Origin: Sulfurovum sp.
GTDB taxonomy: Bacteria > Campylobacterota > Campylobacteria > Campylobacterales > Sulfurovaceae
DNA: 64,000 bases
Reading direction: 5' to 3'
Assembly (NCBI GenBank): GCA_023955225.1
Contig: JAGSGJ010000008.1
Location: 1 to 64,000 of the forward strand
Within the stretch, counting starts at the first letter, position 1. Each line of letters begins with the position of its first letter. Made by a program: the position numbers and the translations under genes. The notes beneath the pieces were generated by a model. It was not told the DNA's origin, ran no database searches, and saw only the letters and a list, made by a program, of their open reading frames with translations. Positions 42,459-51,792 of this stretch are shown in pieces.

Positions 42459-43730
42459 ATGCTAGAAACCATTATCATCTTTTACTCTATTTATACATTT
42501 ATGAAACTCTATATCTCCATCATGCAGATAGGGTATATCAATGAAGAAAAAAGAAAAACACCCGTATTGATGTCAGCAGATAAATACCTGACCGCAGGAA
42601 ACTATGCTGTGGCTAATGGGAAACTTTCCATAGTAAGCACATTTGTAGATTATCTGGTATTTATATGGTGGGTATTTACAGGTTTCTCCTGGCTCTCAAC
42701 CATGGTTCAAGTAGAAGGAAGCCTCATGCAGGCAGTCGTGTTCCTTTTTGGTTTCATTATTGTCAATTACATCATAGGACTCCCTTTTGAACTTTATCAA
42801 AAGTTTAAGATAGATGAAGCTTTTGGATTTAACAAAATGACTGCAAAAATGTATGTGATTGATACTCTGAAATCAAGTCTGCTATTTTTTATTTTGGGTG
42901 GTGCAATTTTCGCTCTTTTATCTTGGATCATACAAAGCTATGAAGCGTGGTGGATTTGGGGGTTTGTGGCAATGTTCACGGTAGCAGTCATGGCAAATGT
43001 ATTAGCTCCCACATTCATGGCACTGTTTAACAAGTTTTCTCCACTTGATGAGGGTGAACTCAAAGAGAAAATTACCGCAATGATGAACCAGGCAGGGCTC
43101 AAAAGTGACGGTATCTTTGTGATGGATGCCAGTAAGCGTGACAGTCGTCTCAATGCCTTTTTTGGTGGCTTGGGTAAGAGTAAACGTGTTGTACTTTTTG
43201 ATACACTTTTAGAAAAGCTCAACACTAAAGAACTCCTTGCCGTACTGGGACATGAACTGGGGCACTTCTCACATGGTGATATTTGGAAAAACATTGGTCT
43301 TATGGGTGTCCTTCTTTTTATCGCCTTTTATCTCTTTGGCCATTTACCAGATGCTTTGTTTATGCAGATGGGTGTGATTCCTGAAGCAGGAGTGCAGATC
43401 GCTATGTTGATGTTGTTATTGCCACTTGTGAGTTTTGTCTTTACACCATTTATGTCTTATGTAAGCCGCCATAACGAGTATGCAGCAGATGAGTATGGTT
43501 CGCAAATGGGTGGGAAAGAAAACCTGGTATCTGCACTGATGAAACTGGTCACAGAAAACAAAGCATTTCCAAAGTCACATCCATTGGTGATCTTCTTTTA
43601 CTATACACACCCTCCCGTGCTGGAAAGACTTAAAGAGTTAGGCTTTGATGCATCCAATACTATTGTAGGTGAAGAAGCAACTTTACCAAAAGACGGTATC
43701 TTTGGACATATGGACAGAAATGACGATTAA
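42459..43730 (+). CDS. M48 family membrane metallopeptidase (Ste24-like)
   Basis: 423 residues with six to seven hydrophobic segments. Zinc motif LGHELGHFSHG (HExxH) near residue 267 and the third ligand in SRHNEYAADEYG. The length and N-terminal membrane part match CAAX prenyl protease 1-like enzymes, which in bacteria degrade or process membrane proteins. The stop overlaps the prmC start by 11 bp. Confidence 0.9.
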   Translation: MLETIIIFYSIYTFMKLYISIMQIGYINEEKRKTPVLMSADKYLTAGNYAVANGKLSIVSTFVDYLVFIWWVFTGFSWLSTMVQVEGSLMQAVVFLFGFIIVNYIIGLPFELYQKFKIDEAFGFNKMTAKMYVIDTLKSSLLFFILGGAIFALLSWIIQSYEAWWIWGFVAMFTVAVMANVLAPTFMALFNKFSPLDEGELKEKITAMMNQAGLKSDGIFVMDASKRDSRLNAFFGGLGKSKRVVLFDTLLEKLNTKELLAVLGHELGHFSHGDIWKNIGLMGVLLFIAFYLFGHLPDALFMQMGVIPEAGVQIAMLMLLLPLVSFVFTPFMSYVSRHNEYAADEYGSQMGGKENLVSALMKLVTENKAFPKSHPLVIFFYYTHPPVLERLKELGFDASNTIVGEEATLPKDGIFGHMDRNDD

Positions 43731-44550
43731 AGAAGGGCTCTCTTGGGCCAGAGAAGTACTCCAAGAGGCTTGTGAACGTCCTGCTTTTGAAGCAGAGTTA
43801 CTTTTAGCTTATCATCTTGGGAAAGACCGTACTTATTTAATGATACACGATAGTGAGAGTATTGCTGACGTGCAAGGGTTTCAACAGCTCATTGAAAGAA
43901 GGGCTGCACATGAACCTTACGAATACATTGTAGGATCAGCCAGTTTTTATGACATTCATTTAGAAGTGGAAGAGGGTGTGCTCATCCCTAGACCTGAGAC
44001 AGAGATACTTATCGACCTGGTAGCTGAGATCATAGAAAAAGAAAATATCACGCGAATGGCTGAAATAGGTGTGGGGTCTGGTGCTATCTCTGTCGTGTTG
44101 GCACGTAAATTTCCTCCGCTATATATTATCGCTACAGATATTTGTGATACGCCACTCAAAGTGGCAGGGAAGAACATCGAAACATTTGGTCTAAATAAAC
44201 AGATAGAACTTCGTAAGTCTAACCTTATTGATGAAGTACCTGAAGCGTTGGAATTAGTTGTTTCCAATCCTCCTTACATTGCAGAAGATTTTTTACTTGA
44301 ATCTAACGTCATTGACTATGAACCCAGAGAAGCACTTTTTGGCGGGAGAATAGGGGATGAACTGCTGAAACAGATCATCTTGGACGTGAAGCATAAAGGT
44401 GTGAAGTATCTTGCCTGTGAAATGGGTTATGATCAAAAAGAACCACTGCAAGAGTTTGTTAATGAAATCGGTGTAGAATACATCAAGTTTTATAAAGACC
44501 TTGCAGGGTTTGACCGCGGGTTTATCATAAAATTTAACGAAGGAAAGTAA
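43720..44550 (+). CDS. prmC: Release factor glutamine methyltransferase
   Basis: Methylates the Gln of the GGQ motif in release factors RF1/RF2. 276 residues from ATG 43720 (MTIKEGLSWAREVLQEA); the longer frame from 43669 lies inside the protease gene. PrmC N-terminal helical domain, GVLIPRPETEILIDL, SAM motif EIGVGSGAISVVLARKFP and the catalytic VVSNPPYIAE. No prfA is adjacent here. Confidence 0.93.
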   Translation: MTIKEGLSWAREVLQEACERPAFEAELLLAYHLGKDRTYLMIHDSESIADVQGFQQLIERRAAHEPYEYIVGSASFYDIHLEVEEGVLIPRPETEILIDLVAEIIEKENITRMAEIGVGSGAISVVLARKFPPLYIIATDICDTPLKVAGKNIETFGLNKQIELRKSNLIDEVPEALELVVSNPPYIAEDFLLESNVIDYEPREALFGGRIGDELLKQIILDVKHKGVKYLACEMGYDQKEPLQEFVNEIGVEYIKFYKDLAGFDRGFIIKFNEGK

Positions 44551-44552
44551 GA

Positions 44553-45032
44553 ATGAATAAATATTTTAGAATGGTAACCATGGGATACCTTATACTTTTA
44601 GCTGCGATGCTTGGAGCAGGACTTTTCGCAGGCATCGTAGTAGCGCCAGTTACTTTTAATACAGACCAGTGGTTAGGTGCAGATATTTTAACACGCTTCC
44701 AAGAGGGTCAGATCATGACAGAGAACTTTTTGAGACTCTCTTATCTGGTCAATGTGGTACTTGTTTTTGTGCTACTGTATGAAGGGTACAAGTTTAAAAA
44801 ATTCGAGAGAGATACGGTCACACAGGTGGCGACATTTTTTGTGTTGACAACAGGGCTTCTTTTTTCACAGTACTACATCCCAGATATTATCGCGATGCAA
44901 GAACAGGGTGTCGAGGCAACAAAATCTCTAGCCTTTATCAATACACATAAAGGCAGTGAGATCAATTTCAAGATCTTCTCTTTATCACTGTTGGTCCTCA
45001 TCATACAAAATATGCGAAAGGCATGTAAGTAG
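44553..45032 (+). CDS. DUF4149 membrane protein
   Basis: 159 residues with four hydrophobic helices (about 9-32, 65-80, 92-110, 140-153) and the family motif GAGLFAGIVVAPVTF in the first. Function unknown. Begins 2 bases after the prmC stop within a run of closely packed genes. Confidence 0.8.
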   Translation: MNKYFRMVTMGYLILLAAMLGAGLFAGIVVAPVTFNTDQWLGADILTRFQEGQIMTENFLRLSYLVNVVLVFVLLYEGYKFKKFERDTVTQVATFFVLTTGLLFSQYYIPDIIAMQEQGVEATKSLAFINTHKGSEINFKIFSLSLLVLIIQNMRKACK

Positions 45033-45037
45033 TTCGT

Positions 45038-45526
45038 ATGAATGATATTTTAGAGCATCCTTTCAAGCCCATTGTATTTAAAGATACGCAAACGCTGATA
45101 CTAGGTTCTTTCCCCAGTATTCAGTCTTTTGAAAAGAACTTTTACTATGCGCATCCACGCAATCAATTCTGGAAGATACTTGAAAAAATAACGACATATC
45201 CTGTCAACAATCGTGATCAGAAGATCTGGTTACTGAAAGAGTGCAAGTTTGGACTTTGGGACATGATAAAAGTTTGTAGTAGAGAGAACTCACTTGACAG
45301 TTCTTTAGAAAATGAAGAGGTCAATGATTTGGCTGCTTTTTTAGAAGATTATCCAAGTATTACTAAGTTGGCTTTTACGGGTAAAAAGGCAGAGGCATTG
45401 TTCAAAACACATTTCTCACATCTCAATATAGAAACAGTCTATCTACCTTCACCTTCGGCTGCGTATGCAAAGATGACATTTGATGCGAAAGTATTTGAGT
45501 ATAAAAAACAATTAGGATATGTGTAA
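45038..45526 (+). CDS. DNA-deoxyinosine glycosylase (uracil-DNA glycosylase superfamily)
   Basis: 162 residues. Motifs of the hypoxanthine-DNA glycosylase (UDG family 6) group: LILGSFPSIQSFEKNFYYAH with HPRNQFWKIL, a mid KFGLWDMI, and the C-terminal loop LPSPSAAYAKMTF. It would excise hypoxanthine or related deaminated bases. Five bases after the DUF4149 stop; its TAA overlaps the apaH ATG. Confidence 0.85.
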   Translation: MNDILEHPFKPIVFKDTQTLILGSFPSIQSFEKNFYYAHPRNQFWKILEKITTYPVNNRDQKIWLLKECKFGLWDMIKVCSRENSLDSSLENEEVNDLAAFLEDYPSITKLAFTGKKAEALFKTHFSHLNIETVYLPSPSAAYAKMTFDAKVFEYKKQLGYV

Positions 45527-46392
45527 TGGCAGTTTGGGCTATAGGTGATATACAGGGGTGCTACCAGTCCCTTAGAGCATTACTGGAAAAGATAGAATTT
45601 GATGTCACAGAGGATAAACTTTGGATAGCAGGAGACCTGGTAAACAGAGGTGAAGGTTCACTGGAGACATTGGAATACCTTTACAGTATTAAAGAAAATG
45701 TTGAGATCGTTCTTGGTAATCATGACATTTCCCTGATAGCAGCATATTATGGTATCAAAAAATCTAATCCGACCATTGACCCTATACTTGAGTCAGCGGA
45801 AGCTAAAAAGCTCATAGATTGGCTTAGAGGACAACAGTTCCTACATGTGGATTTTGAACTTGGATTTTGTATGGCACATGCAGGAGTCTCCCCCGAGTTT
45901 GATCTGGGTATGGCAATGATGTATGCAAAAAGTGTTGAGGAGAAACTACAAAGTGATCATGCCGACGTCTGGCTGGAGCAAATGTTCACACAAGGTCAGA
46001 AGCGTTTTAACAGGGATGCGAGTCTCATAGATATTGACCGCTACATTGTCGGAACATTTACACGCATGCGCTACTGTTATGCTGATCAAAAACTTGACTT
46101 TGATCAAAAGGGTGCTCCTACGGATGAGCTGAGAGAAAAAGGATTAAAACCTTGGTTCGAATGTCAAGATCGTAAAGATATTGATCTGCGTATTATTATG
46201 GGACACTGGTCTACTTTAGGATTCTATGAAGATGAACATGTGTTGGCTTTAGATACAGGATGTTTATGGGGTGGTAAACTTACTGCTGCACGTATAGACA
46301 GTGATGAAGTTCAGATAGTATCTGTAGATTGTGCCAAGAAAGATGAAAATGAAGTAGAAAAACCTATTTCATCAGATGCTCCACAAGTTTAG
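45526..46392 (+). CDS. apaH: Symmetrical bis(5'-nucleosyl)-tetraphosphatase
   Basis: Cleaves Ap4A to two ADP. 288 residues with the metallophosphatase motifs GDIQGC, AGDLVNRGEGS, LGNHDI and MAHAGVSPEF. The ATG overlaps the preceding stop by one base. It ends the protease-prmC-DUF4149-glycosylase-apaH run and is followed by an AT-rich palindrome before a convergent gene. Confidence 0.94.
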   Translation: MAVWAIGDIQGCYQSLRALLEKIEFDVTEDKLWIAGDLVNRGEGSLETLEYLYSIKENVEIVLGNHDISLIAAYYGIKKSNPTIDPILESAEAKKLIDWLRGQQFLHVDFELGFCMAHAGVSPEFDLGMAMMYAKSVEEKLQSDHADVWLEQMFTQGQKRFNRDASLIDIDRYIVGTFTRMRYCYADQKLDFDQKGAPTDELREKGLKPWFECQDRKDIDLRIIMGHWSTLGFYEDEHVLALDTGCLWGGKLTAARIDSDEVQIVSVDCAKKDENEVEKPISSDAPQV

Positions 46393-46408
46393 ATATATTG
46401 TTACTTTG

Positions 46409-46443
46409 CTTATAAAATCTTCTATATAGAATATTTTATAAGG
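46409..46443. repeat. Dispersed AT-rich palindrome, copy 3
   Basis: CTTATAAAAT-CTTCTATATAGAAT-ATTTTATAAG, nearly a perfect palindrome, lying between the convergent apaH and methyltransferase genes where a bidirectional terminator would be expected. Confidence 0.65.
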
Positions 46444-46457
46444 TTTTAGATCTTTGG

Positions 46458-47540
46458 TTACTTGTCTTTAGGTGCTAAAACCCATAATTCAACTTTTTCA
46501 GTATCTCTAGAATCTCTACGTTTTGTTCTTCTTGATGAAGCTCTTACATCTCTTTTTAGGTGCAATTCTTTTCTAAAACGGTTATTATTTCTTAGTTCTT
46601 CTATTATTGGATGAGTGTTTTCTTCATCAACTACTTCCGCTAGATTTGAGAATATAAGAACAATTTTACCATTAGGTGCAAGGTGTTCTTTTGCTTGTTC
46701 AAAGAATCTTGGGAATAGATCTTCTTCGTAATACATGGCTTTATCAATTCCCTCTTCCAATTTATGTTTTGCAGGTAGCCAAGGAGGATTAAAAACAATC
46801 AAGTCAGCGTTTACGTCACAATTTTCAAATAAATCTCCCTGATTAAGGGTTATTTTATCTTCAAATCCCAATCTTTTACTTTCTTGTGATAGACCAATAA
46901 TTGCATTTTTATTTGTATCACTTGCATATATATTTTCAAAACCATTTTGGATTAATTGAAATGATAAAACACCACTTCCTACTCCAATCTCTATGGCATT
47001 TTCTTTTGATCCTTCGTATTTTTTTAACCATTTATCAAATAGTTTTAAATGATCAAATCGTGTTGGGAAGTATGTTCCATAATAAGGTTTAAGCGTTAAG
47101 TTTAAGGTTTTAACTTCAATTCCTTTTTCATACCACTGCCATGAGCTGTTCATTCCTTGAACTTCAGGAAAAGATACATAAAATTCTGATACATCGGGGT
47201 ATAACAACTCTAACCAACCAGTATCTGGAGATTTTTTAACAATAAGTTTATTCTCTTTGACTTTCAGTAATAATCTATGTGAAGCTTCTCTAAACGCAGA
47301 ACGATAATCACGTTGTCCTTGAAAACTTTTGTCCTTATGTTTAAGTAAAAGGTTTCTTTTTAGTTCAGCTAAAACTTGTAAACCATTGCTATAAAATTCT
47401 TCAACAAGAACATGCTTGCCTGCAATCATTTCGACAACAGTTGCCTCTGTATCCATTTTACGATAGAAGCTTATAGCTTCAATCTCTGTAGTTATAATAT
47501 TTGGTCTATCTGGTTGGATAGATTGTAAATCTTTATTCAT
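46458..47540 (-). CDS. Class I SAM-dependent methyltransferase (MTS domain)
   Basis: 360 residues. The C-terminal half is a small-molecule/RNA N-methyltransferase fold: AIEIGVGSGVLSFQLIQNG (SAM site), IYASDTNKNAIIGLSQ, and LIVFNPPWLPAKH, an NPPW version of the NPPY motif of enzymes that methylate amino groups. The N-terminal 150 residues are unassigned and the C-terminus is strongly basic (RASSRRTKRRDSRD), suggesting nucleic acid binding. An RNA or protein substrate is inferred. Stands alone. Confidence 0.78.
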   Translation of the reverse strand: MNKDLQSIQPDRPNIITTEIEAISFYRKMDTEATVVEMIAGKHVLVEEFYSNGLQVLAELKRNLLLKHKDKSFQGQRDYRSAFREASHRLLLKVKENKLIVKKSPDTGWLELLYPDVSEFYVSFPEVQGMNSSWQWYEKGIEVKTLNLTLKPYYGTYFPTRFDHLKLFDKWLKKYEGSKENAIEIGVGSGVLSFQLIQNGFENIYASDTNKNAIIGLSQESKRLGFEDKITLNQGDLFENCDVNADLIVFNPPWLPAKHKLEEGIDKAMYYEEDLFPRFFEQAKEHLAPNGKIVLIFSNLAEVVDEENTHPIIEELRNNNRFRKELHLKRDVRASSRRTKRRDSRDTEKVELWVLAPKDK

Positions 47541-47695
47541 GGTGTTATGCCTTTTATCTTATGCTGCAGTTTAATATCTACAGGCTTTGTTCTGGTTTGA
47601 TTTCTATAATATTGATGATTTATACCAGAGAATATTGTTTTTTATAAAATATATCACTAGCATCATTGGCAAGTTCTCCAAATGCAGTATACTTA

Positions 47696-48490
47696 TTATT
47701 TGACTTTTGTATTCTCTTCTAGTTTTATGTTCTCAGGGTCAAGGAGACTTTCAAGGTCTGCATTGGTAAGTACTTGCTGCATGACATTGCCTTTGTCAAG
47801 ATCTAGTGACTCAAAACGGTGATCTTTTAGAAGTTCAACAAATTCAAAAATTTCTTCTGTAATTGCAAATTCACCTTGTGTCACTCTTATCTTCTTAAGA
47901 TGCTCCAATATGGCTTGTGTTGTTTTACTTTCGCTTTGTTCTATCTCTTGATTACCAAATGCAATAATATAGACACCCGCTTGAGAAGCTGATTCTACAA
48001 AATTTTGGATTCTTCTTAAGTCAAATTCCTCTGTTGGAAAGTTTTCTAAATTCATTAGTACCAGATGGTACATCTTTTTAAGTTTAGATTTTTGATTATG
48101 TTCACTTATAGTAGGCCTATTACAACATAGCAACTCTTCATGACGAGAGATGACAGTCTCTTCAAGCTCCTCAAAGAGCGCTAACATCATCTCAGAAGTA
48201 TAAGCAGTTTTATAGAGATGAATATACTGCAAAGGAGAAAGATTATAGAACTTCTTTTTACCAAAATCAAAAAGATCTACTTTTAAACTCTCATGAGGCA
48301 TGGTAGAGAGCAATTCCAAACAAAGACTCTCCAGTAATTTGTCAGCTTTTGCTTCAGAGGCTTTATCATACAATAGGCAAAAACCACCATCACTACTAAC
48401 TGTATATAAAGGGATAGTGTCATGGCCTTTGAGTAAGTCCCCTATATGAAATCCCCATGGAAATGCATAATTCTCATCTTTATCTACCAT
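47696..48490 (-). CDS. FtsK/HerA-like protein lacking Walker A
   Basis: 264 residues, no clear family name. The pattern matches the degenerate NTPase units of multi-domain FtsK/SpoIIIE-like proteins: IPLYTVSSDGGFCLLYDKAS where the P-loop should be, ESLKVDLFDFGKKKFYNLSP (Walker-B-side strand), then MYHLVLMNLENFPTEEFDL and SASQAGVYIIAFGNQEI. There is no GxxxxGK[ST], so nucleotide binding is doubtful. It is downstream of the GSP-synthase-like gene on the same strand but 211 bp away. Function unknown; the fold call is inference from pattern. Confidence 0.6.
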   Translation of the reverse strand: MVDKDENYAFPWGFHIGDLLKGHDTIPLYTVSSDGGFCLLYDKASEAKADKLLESLCLELLSTMPHESLKVDLFDFGKKKFYNLSPLQYIHLYKTAYTSEMMLALFEELEETVISRHEELLCCNRPTISEHNQKSKLKKMYHLVLMNLENFPTEEFDLRRIQNFVESASQAGVYIIAFGNQEIEQSESKTTQAILEHLKKIRVTQGEFAITEEIFEFVELLKDHRFESLDLDKGNVMQQVLTNADLESLLDPENIKLEENTKVK

Positions 48491-48605
48491 ACTGTTGTGC
48501 TCACTTATATTTTTACGGCATTATATCACTATATAGATTAGGGGGCTCTCTTCTTTTTATTTCATTCTTAAATAAGAAGCTACTAGAAAATTTCTTGCGA
48601 AGAAA

Positions 48606-48632
48606 CTTTATAAAATATATAATTTTATAAGG
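48606..48632. repeat. Dispersed AT-rich palindrome, copy 4 (short)
   Basis: CTTTATAAAAT TATAT ATTTTATAAGG-type, 27 bp; the centre is shorter than in the other copies. It is in the gap between the GSP-synthase-like and FtsK-like genes. Confidence 0.55.
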
Positions 48633-48701
48633 TTTTCTAGAAGGATGGGGGGAGTATTTTATGAATATACTGAGCCGAACGCAATAGTGAGGAATGGATA
48701 G

Positions 48702-49889
48702 TTACTTATCTCTAACAATATGGCCTACAAATTTAGACATATTATCTAAAATCTTCCCGCCTTTTCTAAAACCAAGTCCACAGGCTTCATAGGCATAAAA
48801 TACACCGGCTTGGTAGCATTGACCTTCTGAATCAGTTACTAGCTCAGTATAGGCTTGGTAGATCATTTTATGACTCTCATAGTCACCTTCCACATGCGCT
48901 ATGTCATTTGCTTTTTCATCTAAAATACTCACACTACCGCCTTCTCTCCCAAACACAGGCTTTTTCACTTGTTTTTTCCCTTCCAGTGGCTCAAAAGAAC
49001 TTTCAAGTAGAAGAGGGTGGTTTGGATAGAGATCCCATAAGATCTTGAGCAAACCTTTACTTTGGAAAAGTAGAGTATATGCCGGGTTAAAGATGATGGC
49101 TTTTTGGTTTTTGATGATATTGGTCAAAAGCATCGCCAGATCTGACTCTTCCAGTGCGATATCTTCCCAAGGAATGAGCTTAAACCAAAGTTCATAGTTC
49201 TTATCTTCATAAAAGATGCCATCTTCTACTGAGAATTCTATGTCATCTATGTAGGCAAATTCTGTGCTGAACCCTGCTTCTGTAGCAATGTGCTTAAGCA
49301 GTCTTACGGTATTTTCTTCTTCAGAGTTTCCTTTGACAGAAGTAAACAGAAAATTCCACCCGTCATAACGTTCTTCAAAAGTAGAAACATCTTCTTCCAG
49401 AGTCACCAGACGCTTAAAGTTATTTACAAGTGATTCATACAGTGCATTAAATTGACTCTCTTCTTCAAGACCATTTTTCTTGAGCATAGCCCACTGAATA
49501 ATGGCAGTTTCAAAAAGTGCAGTAGGGGTGTCTGCATTAAATTCTAAAAGTTTTATGGGTTTCCCATCGACACCGCCTGCTAGATCAAAACGTCCATAAA
49601 GATGCCAGTGTACATCGTTTTCCCATGACTCTTTGATGACGTCCACAAGGTTAAAGGGTATACCTATTTCATGGAAGAGGTTATTTTCTACTACATATTC
49701 AGCTGCTTCTACATACATGTCATAAAGCGTATTGGATGCTTCATAGTATGCCTCAGCTTCATCTTCAGAGATGACAACTAATTCATCAGAGATATAACTG
49801 CTTTCATCACTGTCAGTATGCCAGACAAAGCCCAGAGATTCTAAATAGTCTGTGTCCAATGGTGTGGTTTTTTGTAAATTTAACATCAT
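48702..49889 (-). CDS. Glutathionylspermidine synthase family protein
   Basis: 395 residues, the ATP-grasp synthetase domain only (no amidase domain as in E. coli Gss). Motifs: RFDLAGGVDGKPIKLLEFN, NADTPTALFETAIIQW, a central LWFKLIPWEDIA and KPVFGREGGSVSIL. It would join a carboxylate to an amine; the actual substrate in Campylobacterota is not established. It starts at the base after the UPF0323 lipoprotein gene ends, so the two are coupled. Confidence 0.88.
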   Translation of the reverse strand: MMLNLQKTTPLDTDYLESLGFVWHTDSDESSYISDELVVISEDEAEAYYEASNTLYDMYVEAAEYVVENNLFHEIGIPFNLVDVIKESWENDVHWHLYGRFDLAGGVDGKPIKLLEFNADTPTALFETAIIQWAMLKKNGLEEESQFNALYESLVNNFKRLVTLEEDVSTFEERYDGWNFLFTSVKGNSEEENTVRLLKHIATEAGFSTEFAYIDDIEFSVEDGIFYEDKNYELWFKLIPWEDIALEESDLAMLLTNIIKNQKAIIFNPAYTLLFQSKGLLKILWDLYPNHPLLLESSFEPLEGKKQVKKPVFGREGGSVSILDEKANDIAHVEGDYESHKMIYQAYTELVTDSEGQCYQAGVFYAYEACGLGFRKGGKILDNMSKFVGHIVRDK

Positions 49890-50480
49890 TTACCCACCAA
49901 AGAAACCACCAGTACGGCTTGAAGAGCTTTTCTTTCCAAAAAATCCACTTCTTTTACTGCTGCTTTTTTTAGGCTTGTTAAAACTTTTTTGACTTTTTGC
50001 ATAAGTAGAAGGTGATTTATATCCTGCTTTTCTGTTGTTTTGGAAGTTTTGGTTACCGAAAAGTTTAGATCCGATCCAAGATCCGATCATCGCTCCTGCG
50101 ATACTTGATAGTAATACTTCTCCTAAACCCATACCACCCTGTTGTGACACTTGAGGATTTTGTTCTTTGGTAAGGTTAGATGTACCATTGTCAATTTTAG
50201 CTGATTCTTCGGCAACCAGTGCATCCATCTCAGGCTTAGTCAATACGCGTTCTGTTCCATTAAGCTGCTTAAGTACGATACGTGTTTCATCTGCAGGAAA
50301 CTCATCTTTAATCTGGTATCTGCCTGGAGCAGTTTCTTCTATAATGATAAATGCATTTTGCGCTTTGTTTTCTTCTTGCTGTTGCTGATTATTACTAAAG
50401 CAACCTGTCATACCAGTGGCCAAAAGAGCACCAAGACCTGTAGCAGTTGCCATCGTTGAAAGTTTTTTTAAATGTTTCAT
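49890..50480 (-). CDS. UPF0323 family lipoprotein
   Basis: 196 residues. Signal peptide and lipobox (ATGMTGC, lipid on Cys27), then Gln/Asn-rich start, a compact domain (AFIIIEETAPGRYQIKDEFP to KPEMDALV), a Gly-rich membrane-like segment (GMGLGEVLLSSIAGAMIGSW) and a Ser/Lys/Gly-rich tail ending SSSRTGGFFGG. Matches the UPF0323 lipoproteins of Helicobacter and Campylobacter. The same order, lipoprotein then GSP-synthase-like, is recalled from C. jejuni. Function unknown. Confidence 0.87.
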   Translation of the reverse strand: MKHLKKLSTMATATGLGALLATGMTGCFSNNQQQQEENKAQNAFIIIEETAPGRYQIKDEFPADETRIVLKQLNGTERVLTKPEMDALVAEESAKIDNGTSNLTKEQNPQVSQQGGMGLGEVLLSSIAGAMIGSWIGSKLFGNQNFQNNRKAGYKSPSTYAKSQKSFNKPKKSSSKRSGFFGKKSSSSRTGGFFGG

Positions 50481-50562
50481 GTTGTATCCATCATTAATGT
50501 TATTGGGGTAATCATAGCAAAATATGATTAATAGGAAGGAAAAAAAGTTGTAGAGAAGGGGA

Positions 50563-50592
50563 AAACAGAGAAGGAAGAGCTTCTCTGTTTTA
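50563..50592 (-). terminator. Intrinsic terminator of ftsZ
   Basis: Perfect 12-bp stem AAAACAGAGAAG/CTTCTCTGTTTT with a six-base loop, 18 bases past the ftsZ stop, with T residues at the 3' side on the minus strand. Confidence 0.85.
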
Positions 50593-50609
50593 AATCATAA
50601 AAGGGTTAT

Positions 50610-51755
50610 TTAATCCATCTGCTTTCTAAGGAATGTAGGGACATCCAAAATATCTTCATTCTCACCATTGTATCCACCTACAACCATCTTACTTCTTACT
50701 GTATTGATGTCACAAGTGTTAGCACTTAAAAGTGTTTTTTGTTTTGTTACTGTTGGTTCAGCAACAGCATTTTTATCTTCAAATCCAGTAGCAACGATAG
50801 TGATCTTCACTTCATCAATTGCCATGTTCTCATTCGTTGTTGTTCCAAAGATAACAGATGCATCTTCATCTGCACTCTCTTCTACAATACTCATCGCTTC
50901 ACCGATCTCCATGATAGGATAATCAGGGTGGATGTCAAAGTGTACAAGTACACCCATCGCACCATCGATAGAGATATTGTCAAGTAATGGAGACTCGATA
51001 GCCGCTTTAGCTGCATCATAGGCTGCATTGGTTCCCGAACTGTATCCTGCACCCATAAGAGCAAGACCTCTGTGGCTCATAACCGTTTTAACATCTGCAA
51101 AGTCAAGGTTGATATCATTTTCTCCATGTGAAAGAATCACTTTAGAGATACCGCCTACTGCTTGAGCAAGAATGTCATCTACCATTCTAAAACTCTCTTT
51201 AATACCAAGATTTTTTTCAACGATAGAAAGAAGTTTTTCGTTAGGTACAACAATGATAGAATCACTCTCTCTTTTGAGTTCTTCTAAACCTTCTTTTGCA
51301 AGTTTTGTTCTTTTTCTACCTTCGAATTTAAAAGGACTTGTTACGATAGATACAGTAAGTGCTCCCACTTCTTTTGCTGCTTGTGCGATGATAGGTGCAG
51401 CACCTGTTCCTGTACCACCACCAAGACCGGCAGAGATAAATACAATATCAGAACCCTCAAGCATTTCTTTGATGTCTTCAAAGCTTTCAAGTGCAGCTTC
51501 TCTACCTTTGTCTGGAAGCATACCTGCACCCAGTCCTCTGGTTGCATTGATACCTAATTGCATTTTGTATGGTGCCAAAGAACTCTCTAGCGCTTGTGCA
51601 TCCGTATTGGCAACAATCAGATCAATACTGTTGATTCCTTCACTTATCATGTGATTGATCATGTTTCCACCACCGCCGCCGACGCCGATAGCTTTAATTT
51701 TTGCCCCATTTGTGTGACACTTTGTTTCGATAATGTCTATTTCAAACTCTTCCAT
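50610..51755 (-). CDS. ftsZ: Cell division protein FtsZ
   Basis: Tubulin-like GTPase forming the division ring. 381 residues: GVGGGGGNMINHMI, the tubulin signature AGLGGGTGTGAAPIIA, NLDFADVKTVMSHRGLALMG and the short C-terminal tail VPTFLRKQMD that binds FtsA-type partners. Last gene of ppiD-ftsA-ftsZ, closed by a strong terminator. Confidence 0.98.
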   Translation of the reverse strand: MEEFEIDIIETKCHTNGAKIKAIGVGGGGGNMINHMISEGINSIDLIVANTDAQALESSLAPYKMQLGINATRGLGAGMLPDKGREAALESFEDIKEMLEGSDIVFISAGLGGGTGTGAAPIIAQAAKEVGALTVSIVTSPFKFEGRKRTKLAKEGLEELKRESDSIIVVPNEKLLSIVEKNLGIKESFRMVDDILAQAVGGISKVILSHGENDINLDFADVKTVMSHRGLALMGAGYSSGTNAAYDAAKAAIESPLLDNISIDGAMGVLVHFDIHPDYPIMEIGEAMSIVEESADEDASVIFGTTTNENMAIDEVKITIVATGFEDKNAVAEPTVTKQKTLLSANTCDINTVRSKMVVGGYNGENEDILDVPTFLRKQMD

Positions 51756-51792
51756 GTTTTCCCCCTTTATTTGATGTGCTTAAAAAATACTT

